From Bradyrhizobium huanghuaihaiense (lineage in GTDB: Bacteria > Pseudomonadota > Alphaproteobacteria > Rhizobiales > Xanthobacteraceae), in NCBI RefSeq assembly GCF_007830635.1, contig NZ_VLLA01000008.1:62001-126000 (forward strand): a stretch of 64,000 nt of DNA, given 5' to 3'. A program made the position numbers and the translations under genes. Every line of letters begins with the position of its first letter. Within the stretch, counting starts at the first letter, position 1. Positions 19,920 through 27,512 of the stretch are shown here, one piece after another. The notes beneath the pieces were generated by a model, which was not told the DNA's origin, did no database searches, and saw only the letters and a list, made by a program, of their open reading frames with translations.

Positions 19920-21635
19920 ATGACCTTTGGAACGAAGGGCTTCTTGGCCGGCATCTCCATGATTGCGATGCTCGCCGCCGCTACACCGGGCGTCCGCGCC
20001 AACGAGACCGTGCTCAAGGCGCAGTCCGATTCGAACCAGTGGGCCGTCGCGGGCCACGACTACGGCAACACGCGCTTCAGCCCGCTCAAGCAGATCAACA
20101 CCGAGAACGCGGGCAAGCTGACGCTCGCCTATTCGTTCTCGCTGGCGTCGCTGCGGTCGAACGAATCTTCGCCGATCGTCATCGGCAACACGCTCTACGT
20201 TTCGAGCTCGTGGGGGCCGAAATACGTCTACGCGCTCGATGCGGCCACCGGCGCGCGCAAATGGACCTGGGAGCCCGACATTCCCGAGGACGTGCTGCAA
20301 TACGCCTGCTGCGACGTGAACAATCGCGGCGTCACCTATGCCGACGGCAAGATCTTCGTCGGCCGCCTCGACGGCAAGCTGACGGCGCTGGACGCCGCGA
20401 CCGGCAAGGCGCTGTGGACGACGAAGGTGGTCGATTACAAGCAGGGGTCGGTCATCACCTCGCCGCCGCTCGTCGTGCGCGACAAGGTCATCACCGGTTT
20501 CGGCGGTGGCGAATACGGCGTGCGCGGCTCGCTGCAGGCCTTCGACATCAACACCGGCAAGCAGGTGTGGCAGACCTTCACCGTTCCGTCGCCGGACGAG
20601 CCCGGTGGCGACACCTGGAAGGGCGACTCCGCCCAGCACGGCGGCGGCGCGGCCTGGCTGGTCGGCTCCTATGATCCGAAGAGCGACACGGTCTATTGGG
20701 GCACCAGCAATCCGGGCCCGTGGAACACGGCGGTGCGCTCGACCGGCGACGGCAATTTCGGCAAGCTGACCAACCTCTACACCGCCTCGACGGTGGCGTT
20801 CGATCCCAACACCGGCAAGATCAAGTGGCACATCCAGACCACGCCGGCCGATGCCTGGGACTATGACGGCGTCAACGAAGCCGTGCTCGCGGATCTGAAG
20901 ATCGGCGGCAGCACCGTTCCGGCGCTGATGAAGGCGGATCGCAACGGCTACTTCTTCGTCGCCAACCGTGAGACCGGCAAGGTGTTGTCGGCGGAGAAGT
21001 ACGTGTTCTCCAACTGGGCCAAGAAGTGGGACGTCGCCACGATGCGCGCGGTCGAGGATCCCGACAAGCGCCCCGGACCGAATCATCCCGCCAAGGACAT
21101 CTGCCCGAACCTGATCGGCGGCAAGAACTGGCAGCCGATGTCGTTCAACCCGCAGACCGGCCTCGTCTACATCCCGTCCAACAATGTCTGCATGGACTGG
21201 TCGGTCAGTGACGTCGCCTACAAGCGCGGCGTGTTCTATCTCGGCGCCGAATTCCCGACCAAGGAAGGCCCCGGCGGCTTCCTCGGCGAGCTCGTGGCCT
21301 GGGATCCGGTCGCGCAGAAGAAGGTCTGGTCGATCAAGGAAGACCTGCCGTTCAACGGCGGCACGCTGACCACCGGCGGCGGTCTCGTGTTTGCCGGCAA
21401 CATCCATGGCGATTTCCGCGCCATCGATGCGAAGTCCGGCAAGGTGCTGTGGAGCAAGAATCTCGGCTCCGGCATCGGCGCAGGTCCGGTGACCTATCAG
21501 GTCGACGGCAAGCAATATGTCGCCATCGTCGTCGGCCGCACGGCTGCGCTGCCTGCGTTCCTGGGCGAGGTAGGAAAGAAGATGACGGCCGCAGCTCCCG
21601 AGGGCGGTTCGCTCTTCGTGTTCTCCGTCCAGTGA
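19920..21635 (+). CDS. xoxF: Lanthanide-type PQQ-dependent methanol/alcohol dehydrogenase XoxF
   Basis: 571 residues with a signal peptide (cleavage near GVRANE). An eight-bladed propeller follows, with repeated tryptophan-docking motifs such as GARKWTWE, GKALWTTK and GKVLWSKN. The vicinal disulphide CC is in LQYACCDVNNRG. The catalytic Asp is D314, in WDYDGVNE, and the residue two positions on is D316. This second Asp is diagnostic of lanthanide-binding XoxF; calcium-dependent MxaF has Ala there. The protein oxidises methanol or other short alcohols in the periplasm and passes electrons to the cytochrome encoded next. A strong hairpin terminator follows. Confidence 0.95.
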   Translation: MTFGTKGFLAGISMIAMLAAATPGVRANETVLKAQSDSNQWAVAGHDYGNTRFSPLKQINTENAGKLTLAYSFSLASLRSNESSPIVIGNTLYVSSSWGPKYVYALDAATGARKWTWEPDIPEDVLQYACCDVNNRGVTYADGKIFVGRLDGKLTALDAATGKALWTTKVVDYKQGSVITSPPLVVRDKVITGFGGGEYGVRGSLQAFDINTGKQVWQTFTVPSPDEPGGDTWKGDSAQHGGGAAWLVGSYDPKSDTVYWGTSNPGPWNTAVRSTGDGNFGKLTNLYTASTVAFDPNTGKIKWHIQTTPADAWDYDGVNEAVLADLKIGGSTVPALMKADRNGYFFVANRETGKVLSAEKYVFSNWAKKWDVATMRAVEDPDKRPGPNHPAKDICPNLIGGKNWQPMSFNPQTGLVYIPSNNVCMDWSVSDVAYKRGVFYLGAEFPTKEGPGGFLGELVAWDPVAQKKVWSIKEDLPFNGGTLTTGGGLVFAGNIHGDFRAIDAKSGKVLWSKNLGSGIGAGPVTYQVDGKQYVAIVVGRTAALPAFLGEVGKKMTAAAPEGGSLFVFSVQ

Positions 21636-21640
21636 CCACT

Positions 21641-21686
21641 CGCGCGCGTATCCTCTCGAGGTGACGGGATACGCGCGCGCTTTTTT
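21641..21686 (+). terminator. Rho-independent terminator after xoxF
   Basis: GCGCGCGTATCC pairs with GGATACGCGCGC across a 13-nt loop and is followed by GCTTTTTT. It lies between xoxF and the xoxJ/G-like gene, so the downstream gene is either expressed by read-through at a lower level or has its own promoter. Confidence 0.9.
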
Positions 21687-21774
21687 CAGACTTTAGCTGC
21701 GGCATCGGCCGATGCCTGATGCCGCGGCGCCTGGCTCAACGAACTCCGGCCCAACAACGTTATGGGAGACGAGG

Positions 21775-22965
21775 ATGCGTGCCAATCATTCTGCCATCGG
21801 TGCGAGCCGAGGCCGCTCCATCTCAGCCTTGTTCGCATGTGCCGCCGCGGCGCTGATCGTTCCGGCCTCGCCGCTGCACGCCGACGAAGCGCAGCCGCTC
21901 CGTCTCTGCGCCGATCCGACCAATCTGCCGTTCTCGAGCGATAGTCCGTCGCAGCCGGGCTTCTACGTCGAGATCGGGCAGGCCCTGGCGCAGGCGCTCG
22001 GCCGGCCGATCGCCTATGACTGGTACAAATCCTATTTCGGCAAGCGCACCGTGCGCGTCACGCTGCTCGGCAAGCAATGCGACGCCATGATCGGGCTGCC
22101 GCGGTCCGAGGATTTCATGGGACCGCCCGTGATCTTCTCCAGCAGCTTCGCGAAGGAAGGCTATGCTCTCGTCGCCGCCAAGGAATCTGCGAAGGGCCAA
22201 GCACCCGGCGGCATCGACGGCCTCAAGGGCAAGCGTGTTGCCGTGCAGTTCGCCAGCACGCCGCAAAACCTGCTCGCAAGCCGCGACGACATCCAGAAGG
22301 TGACGGTGCTGTCGCCCGAGGAAGGCATGCAGGCGCTCGACCAGGGCAGGGCCGACGTCGCCTTCATCTGGGGGCCGGTGGCCGGCTGGCTGAACAAGAC
22401 TACCTATAACGGCCGCTATCAAATCGAGCTCATCGAAGGCGAAGGCCTGTCATGGGATGCCGCCATCGGCTTTGCGAAGACCTCGACCGAGCTGCGCGAT
22501 CGCGTCGATGCCGTGTTGCCGCAGCTTCAGAGCACGATCGGCGCACTCGCGGTGAAATACGGCCTGCCGATCGGCGCGCCGGTTCGCTTCGGTGCGGTGC
22601 CGGCGGGAACGACGACGGGGACGGGAACCGGAGCCGCCGTGGCGCAGGTCGCCAATGTGGTGGCGACCGAGACCAAGGGCGATGCGGCAGCGCCGGGTCC
22701 TGAGGCCGTCGGCGCGGGCAAGGAGATCTTCAACGGAACCTGTGCGCACTGCCACGGTCCCGATGCCATCCAGAGCGAGCGGAAGATCGATCTGCGGCTG
22801 CTGCGTCATCGCTACGGCGACGAGATGCGCGAGAAGTTCTGGACGACCGTGCATGAGGGACGGCCGACCAAGGGCATGCCGGCCTGGAAGGAGGTGTACA
22901 CCGACGACCAGTTCGACAGCATCTATTCCTTCCTGCTGACGGTCCAGTCCGAATCGAACGACTGA
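21775..22965 (+). CDS. XoxJ-like periplasmic binding domain fused to cytochrome c domain
   Basis: 396 residues from ATG 21775 (GGGAGACGAGG upstream). After a signal peptide (ends near LHADEA), residues 40-280 form a solute-binding domain of the MoxJ/XoxJ type (LRLCADPTNLPFSSDSPSQP, AYDWYKSYFGKRTVRVTLLG, CDAMIGLPRS). A Thr/Gly/Ala-rich linker follows (GTTTGTGTGAAVAQVA). The C-terminal 90 residues are a cytochrome c with CAHCH at 323-327 and a likely Met ligand in KGMPAWK. It would combine the maturation or activation role of XoxJ with the electron-acceptor role of XoxG for the neighbouring XoxF. Confidence 0.88.
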   Translation: MRANHSAIGASRGRSISALFACAAAALIVPASPLHADEAQPLRLCADPTNLPFSSDSPSQPGFYVEIGQALAQALGRPIAYDWYKSYFGKRTVRVTLLGKQCDAMIGLPRSEDFMGPPVIFSSSFAKEGYALVAAKESAKGQAPGGIDGLKGKRVAVQFASTPQNLLASRDDIQKVTVLSPEEGMQALDQGRADVAFIWGPVAGWLNKTTYNGRYQIELIEGEGLSWDAAIGFAKTSTELRDRVDAVLPQLQSTIGALAVKYGLPIGAPVRFGAVPAGTTTGTGTGAAVAQVANVVATETKGDAAAPGPEAVGAGKEIFNGTCAHCHGPDAIQSERKIDLRLLRHRYGDEMREKFWTTVHEGRPTKGMPAWKEVYTDDQFDSIYSFLLTVQSESND

Positions 22966-23118
22966 ACGATCTTGACCGAACCCGATCGGGAGGATGTGGT
23001 AGCGTCCGTCCGGCATCATCCCGGTGCCGGACGGGTGCCGCATGGTTCTGCCTCTTCCGCTCCGGCGGCGGATGCCCGTGCGGTGCACTATTCGGCGGTG
23101 CAGTCCTGTGAAGGCGCC

Positions 23119-23808
23119 ATGACCAGCTTCCTGATCATCGACGATCATCCGCTGTTCCGCGAGGCGCTCGGCAATGCGGTGCGTCTGGCCTTGCCGGAGG
23201 CGCGGATCTTCGAGGCGATGTCGATCGAGGATGCCCTTCACATCCTGACGGCCGAGCAGGGCGAGGGCATCGACCTCGCGCTGCTCGACCTCTTGCTGCC
23301 GGATTCGACCGGCTTCTCCGGCTTCCTGCGCTTGCGCGAGGCCTATCCGCGCCTGCCGGTCGCCATCGTGTCGAGCGACGAGGACCAGCGCGTCGTCCGC
23401 GAGGCGCTGGAGCTGGGGGCCGCCGGCTATCTGCCGAAATCGATGTCGAAGCGCGAGCTGGCGCAATCGATCGAGGGCGTGCTGAAGGGATCGGTGTCGG
23501 TGCCGAAGGATTTCGTGGCGGCGCCGCGGCGGCGGGCGGAAGCCAGCAAGGCGCTCGAGGTCAAGCTGCGCGAGCTCACGCCGCAGCAGCTTCGCGTGCT
23601 CGATCTGCTCCGGCGCGGCTATCCGAACCGGCAGATCGCCCAGGAGCTTCAGCTCGCCGAATCCACGGTGAAGGCGCACATCACCGAGATCCTGCGCAAG
23701 CTCGGCCTGTTCAGCCGCAACAAGGCGATCATCGAGATCGGCAAGATGGACTTGCCCGATCCCAAGGCCCGGCCCTATGCGCGGGCCGACCGCGGGCGGC
23801 CGCAATGA
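23119..23808 (+). CDS. NarL/LuxR-type response regulator
   Basis: 229 residues from ATG 23119. The receiver domain has acidic pair DD (residues 8-9), phospho-acceptor D57 in LALLDLLLPDS and the LPKS lysine near residue 110. The C-terminal LuxR helix-turn-helix is LTPQQLRVLDLLRRGYPNRQ and ESTVKAHITEILRKL. It resembles the ErbR/AgmR-like regulators of PQQ alcohol dehydrogenase genes. It is about 150 bp after the xoxJ/G-like gene and upstream of a second, related regulator. A longer in-frame start at 22972 lacks family similarity. Confidence 0.9.
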   Translation: MTSFLIIDDHPLFREALGNAVRLALPEARIFEAMSIEDALHILTAEQGEGIDLALLDLLLPDSTGFSGFLRLREAYPRLPVAIVSSDEDQRVVREALELGAAGYLPKSMSKRELAQSIEGVLKGSVSVPKDFVAAPRRRAEASKALEVKLRELTPQQLRVLDLLRRGYPNRQIAQELQLAESTVKAHITEILRKLGLFSRNKAIIEIGKMDLPDPKARPYARADRGRPQ

Positions 23809-23923
23809 GGTGCGATGTCGTGCTTGATCTCGTGTTTGACCTGAATCAACCCGGTCTGACCGGACTGAGACATTCTCGCTTCTACGTCCACTCCGACAAT
23901 AATCAGGGCATGGCTCACGCGTG

Positions 23924-24613
23924 ATGCGATTTCTGATTGTCGAAGATCATCCGCTGTTCCGCGAGGCCCTCGAGGGCGCGCTCCAGATGGTGGCGCCCGC
24001 GGCCGAGATCCTTCAGGCGACGTCGATCGACGGTGCGCTCGAGCAGGTCGCGGCGATGACCGAACTCGACCTCATCCTGCTCGATCTGTCGATGCCGGGC
24101 ACCACAGGTCTTTCGGGCATCATTCGCATCCGCAAGGCATTTCCCAGGATCCCCGTCGTCATCGTATCCGGGCATCAGGATCCGCAGATCATGTCCGGCG
24201 CCTTGTCGCTCGGCGTGTCCGGCTACATCCTCAAATCATCGTCCAAGCAGGAGCTGGCGCAGTCGATCGGCGAGGTGCTGCGCGGCGCGGTCTGCGTTCC
24301 CGCGGCCTATCGCGCGCTCGTGCGCCCGCAACGTGCGGCCGGCCCCGCGCAGGATCTGTTGAAACGTCTGCACGATCTGACGCCGCAGCAATTGCGCGTG
24401 CTCGAAATGCTCAAGCGCGGCCTGCAGAACAAGCAGATCGCCTATGAGCTGAAGATTTCGGAGACCACGGTGAAGGTCCATGTCTCCGACATCCTGCGCA
24501 AGCTCAACGTGCTGAGCCGCACCAAGGCCATCGTCGAAATGTCCCGGATCGATTTCGCGACGCTGGCAGCCGAGGGCACGAGGCGCGAGCGCGGCCGGCC
24601 AGAGCCGCAATGA
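23924..24613 (+). CDS. NarL/LuxR-type response regulator, paralogue of the preceding one
   Basis: 229 residues from ATG 23924 (GTG 23921 is also possible). The receiver domain has ED near residue 7, phospho-acceptor D54 in LILLDLSMPG and ILKS near residue 103. The LuxR helix-turn-helix is LTPQQLRVLEMLKRGLQNKQ and ETTVKVHVSDILRKLNVLSR. It shares HPLFREAL and the whole architecture with the upstream regulator, suggesting a local duplication. It is convergent with the hybrid kinase gene and is a plausible partner of it. Confidence 0.9.
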   Translation: MRFLIVEDHPLFREALEGALQMVAPAAEILQATSIDGALEQVAAMTELDLILLDLSMPGTTGLSGIIRIRKAFPRIPVVIVSGHQDPQIMSGALSLGVSGYILKSSSKQELAQSIGEVLRGAVCVPAAYRALVRPQRAAGPAQDLLKRLHDLTPQQLRVLEMLKRGLQNKQIAYELKISETTVKVHVSDILRKLNVLSRTKAIVEMSRIDFATLAAEGTRRERGRPEPQ

Positions 24614-24756
24614 CGCGATTTGGTCTCTTTTCGTCGCGCCGGGCGCGCCACATCCGGCAGATGATTCATAGATAAATCAAAGCCCTGGCTCAGCGTAAGA
24701 TGTTACCTCTACTGTGCATGGGGTTGTTTTGCGATATTCATGTGAGCAGCCGCGCG

Positions 24757-26121
24757 CTAGCTCAGCAGGAACGACAGCAGCGCCCGCGTCTCGGCCGGCT
24801 TGATCGGCTTCTTCAGCACTTCGAGGCCATGCAGGCTCGCTTCCTTCGCCGCCTTTTCGGAATAGTCGGCGGTGATGATCATGGCCGGCGTGTCGAGCTT
24901 CAACTGCTCCCGGACGGCGGCGATGGCCGACAGGCCGCTCTCGCCGTGATCGAGATGGAGGTCGGCAATCACGGCATCGGGCGCGCCGCCGAGCTCGTTG
25001 AGGCGCACCAGCGCGTCCGCGCCCGATCGCGTGGTCGCGACGTCGCAGCCCCATCCCTCCAGCAGCGCGGCCATCGCCTCCGAGCCGTTCGGATCGTTCT
25101 CGATCAGCAGGATCTTGGCGCCTTCGAGCCCGCTATAACTGTAGTGCCGCTCGGCGAGCTTGACCTCGTGCACCTGGTCGCCGACTTCAGTGAGATCGGC
25201 CGGCTCAAGCTCCAGGGTGAAGGTCGATCCCCTGCCGAGCTGCGACAACAGCCGTACCTCGTGCCCGAGCACGGTCGCGAAGCGGCGGACGATGGAGAGA
25301 CCGAGCCCGAAGCCGGCCTGGTCGGTCGCAATCGCCTCCCCGCGCTGGAATTCGCGGAAGATCGCCTCCTGCTGCGCCTGCGCAATTCCAGGCCCGGTGT
25401 CGGAGACCTGGACGCAGATCTGGTCGCCCCGCGGCCGGCATCCCATGACGACGCCGCCGCTGCGGGTATAGCGGATGGCGTTGGCAAGCAGGTTCTGCAG
25501 GATCCGCCGCAGCATCATCGCATCCGACATCACCGCCAGCTGTGAAGAGCGGATGCGCAAGGACAGGCCTTGCCGCGCGGCGATCGGCTCGAACTCGTTG
25601 CGGAGCTGCTCGAGCAAGGGCGCGAGCGCAATCGCGCGCACGTCGGGCTTGAGCGCACCGGCGTCGAGCTTGGCGATCTCCAGCAGCGACCGCAGCAGGT
25701 CCTCCAGCATCAGCAGCGAGCGGTCGGCCTGGTCGATGAGCAGGCCCGCCTCCTGCGATTCCATCATCTCGGTCAGCGCCGACAGGGTGAGGCGCGCCGC
25801 ATTGAGCGGCTGCAGCAGGTCGTGGGTGACCGAGATCAACACCGAGGATTTCAGCGAGCTTGCCGCCTCCGCCTGCTGCTTGGCGCGGTAGAGCCCTTCA
25901 TTGGCGCGCTCGACCGAATGCAGCGCCTCGCGCAACTGGTGCGTCCGGTCGCGAACCTTGTGGTCGAGCGCAATGGCGGTTTCGAACAATGAAAAGGCGT
26001 TGAGCTGCTGGTCCATCGAGCGCTCGACGCGCGACATCAGGGCGGCGTTGATCTTCCTCAGCTTGGCGGCTTCGCGCCGCAACTGGTCGACCGCATCAGG
26101 GCCCTGCCACATGTCCGTCAC
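24757..26121 (-). CDS. Hybrid sensor histidine kinase with C-terminal receiver (NahK-like)
   Basis: 454 residues from GTG 26121, whose GTGA overlaps the stop codon of the FIST gene. Residues 10-90 form a coiled coil with no membrane segment or PAS domain. The H-box is VLISVTHDLLQPLNAARL with H100. The ATPase domain has NLLANAIRYTRSGG, VSDTGPGI and GFGLGLSIV. The C-terminal 115 residues are a receiver domain (LLIENDPNG, IADLHLDHGESG, KKPIKP). The sensing part is missing, so the coupled FIST protein probably supplies the signal, as in NosP/NahK pairs. It could donate phosphate to one or both of the convergent response regulators. Confidence 0.9.
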   Translation of the reverse strand: MTDMWQGPDAVDQLRREAAKLRKINAALMSRVERSMDQQLNAFSLFETAIALDHKVRDRTHQLREALHSVERANEGLYRAKQQAEAASSLKSSVLISVTHDLLQPLNAARLTLSALTEMMESQEAGLLIDQADRSLLMLEDLLRSLLEIAKLDAGALKPDVRAIALAPLLEQLRNEFEPIAARQGLSLRIRSSQLAVMSDAMMLRRILQNLLANAIRYTRSGGVVMGCRPRGDQICVQVSDTGPGIAQAQQEAIFREFQRGEAIATDQAGFGLGLSIVRRFATVLGHEVRLLSQLGRGSTFTLELEPADLTEVGDQVHEVKLAERHYSYSGLEGAKILLIENDPNGSEAMAALLEGWGCDVATTRSGADALVRLNELGGAPDAVIADLHLDHGESGLSAIAAVREQLKLDTPAMIITADYSEKAAKEASLHGLEVLKKPIKPAETRALLSFLLS

Positions 26122-27284
26122 GACGGACGCCTTCCGATCGCGACGCCCGTGAAGGTCTGGTTCACATGCATGGAGCCGAACTGCTCGCCATAGGTATGAA
26201 AGCCGACGACCCGGTTCTGCCGGTACAATTCGGACATGTCGCGGGTGAGCTGATGCTGCTCGGCATCGAGCCGGCGGAGCAGGCACTCGAAACCGATATA
26301 GAGCGAGACGTCTCCGATCTGGTCGCGGATGTCGGCAAAGGTCTCGCAGGTCGCGCCGACCAGGCTTCGCGACGTCGCGGCCGTCAGCACCATGCCCTCG
26401 TCGATGGCGCAGAAGAAATGCAGCGAGCCGTCCGGTTCGACGCGCTGGATCGAGCGCGCGTAGTAGGAGCCGCCGACACGCACCAGGACCGGGTGCGATG
26501 CAAAGGAGAACGGATCGAGCTTGGCGTCCAAGATGCCGACCACACGCGAATATTCCAGTGCGGCGGGCTCCGCGTTCAGCTCCCTGACCATTCGATTTTC
26601 GATGTCGGCCTCGGTCACGACCATCTTCTGCGCCCGCGGCTCGAAATTGTCGCACTTGAAGACGCGGAACGGCAACGAGGTGTTCAACAGGATCAGCAGG
26701 GCGGCATTGGTGTGCGCCTTGCCATCGACGAACACAAAGGTCTTCTCGAAGCGCATCCCGTCGCCGGCGGACCCGCCGACCACCGGAATATCGTCCAGCG
26801 ATGCATAGATCGCGGACATCACCGCCTCTTCGCGGCGGCACAGGCCGTCGATCAGGACGAGGCCGAAGGGACTGCCACGGTCGACCTGCGGAGTGGCCCG
26901 CAACAGCTCGTGCCGGAGCTCGCCGCCGATCCTGCGGCCGTCCTCGACGCGGAAACTGTCGAGGTTGAAGATGGGCCGCACCGCCGCGGAGAAGTCGGCA
27001 CGGCTGAACGCCAGCGCCACGACGCTGTTCTCGTCCCAGCCATCAGGGGCAAGCTCGCCCGCGGTTGTGCAGCCACAGACCTGGGTCTCATCGAAGTGCC
27101 GGGTGATCTCGGCGATGAAGTGATGGGGATCGTAGCTGGGGGAGAGGAACACCAGGATCAGCGCCAGCTCGTCCGAGGGGAGCTGGGCCGCCAGCTCGGC
27201 CACGGCTTCGTCGACGCTCGCAGCCTTCGACTTGGCCACGGCAACGCCAGATGCACCGCCAAACCGAAAATCGGTTTGCCCCAC
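26118..27284 (-). CDS. FIST domain sensor protein (NosP-like)
   Basis: 388 residues from GTG 27284, which has GGGGAG upstream. FIST_N is shown by LALILVFLSPSYD, QVCGCTTAGELAPDGW and IPVVGGSAGDGMRF. FIST_C is shown by SHPVLVRVGGSYYARSIQRV, GFECLLRRLDAEQ and GFHTYGEQFGSMHVNQTF. A much longer upstream frame reads antisense through the chemoreceptor gene and is ignored. FIST proteins are cytosolic ligand sensors, and some (NosP) bind haem and NO. The four-base overlap with the kinase gene argues for co-translation and complex formation. Haem binding cannot be judged from sequence alone. Confidence 0.9.
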   Translation of the reverse strand: MGQTDFRFGGASGVAVAKSKAASVDEAVAELAAQLPSDELALILVFLSPSYDPHHFIAEITRHFDETQVCGCTTAGELAPDGWDENSVVALAFSRADFSAAVRPIFNLDSFRVEDGRRIGGELRHELLRATPQVDRGSPFGLVLIDGLCRREEAVMSAIYASLDDIPVVGGSAGDGMRFEKTFVFVDGKAHTNAALLILLNTSLPFRVFKCDNFEPRAQKMVVTEADIENRMVRELNAEPAALEYSRVVGILDAKLDPFSFASHPVLVRVGGSYYARSIQRVEPDGSLHFFCAIDEGMVLTAATSRSLVGATCETFADIRDQIGDVSLYIGFECLLRRLDAEQHQLTRDMSELYRQNRVVGFHTYGEQFGSMHVNQTFTGVAIGRRPS

Positions 27285-27379
27285 TCCGTTTCTCCCCTCG
27301 AGGACAGGCTCGGTCTGATGCCAAGTGCCTGATAAGTATTCGAGAGTAGGGCGTTTTCCGGTGAGCCGCAACACGGCGC

Positions 27380-27405
27380 CCGGTCCCTGCAAGGATGCAG
27401 ACCGG
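27380..27405. promoter_or_regulatory. Palindrome in the FIST/chemoreceptor divergent region
   Basis: CCGGTC and GACCGG flank a segment that itself contains TGCA-AGGA-TGCA. It lies between the FIST gene (start 27284) and the first chemoreceptor gene (start 27513) and could be an operator or an RNA hairpin. Confidence 0.4.
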
Positions 27406-27512
27406 ACGGATTTACCACCCCTTGACGATTCTGCCTTAATTTTCCGCACGGTTCGGAAAGGGCTGCTTCCGAGCCGCAAAATCGTTGCAAGAACATAAGC
27501 TGGGGGTTGGGA

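Noticed and set aside
19857..21515. 552-codon open frame on the minus strand
   Set aside because: Antisense shadow of xoxF; composition (Arg, Gly, Ala, Asp runs) is typical of such shadows.
22450..23805. 451-codon minus-strand frame
   Set aside because: Antisense to the xoxJ/G-like and response regulator genes; no recognisable domain.
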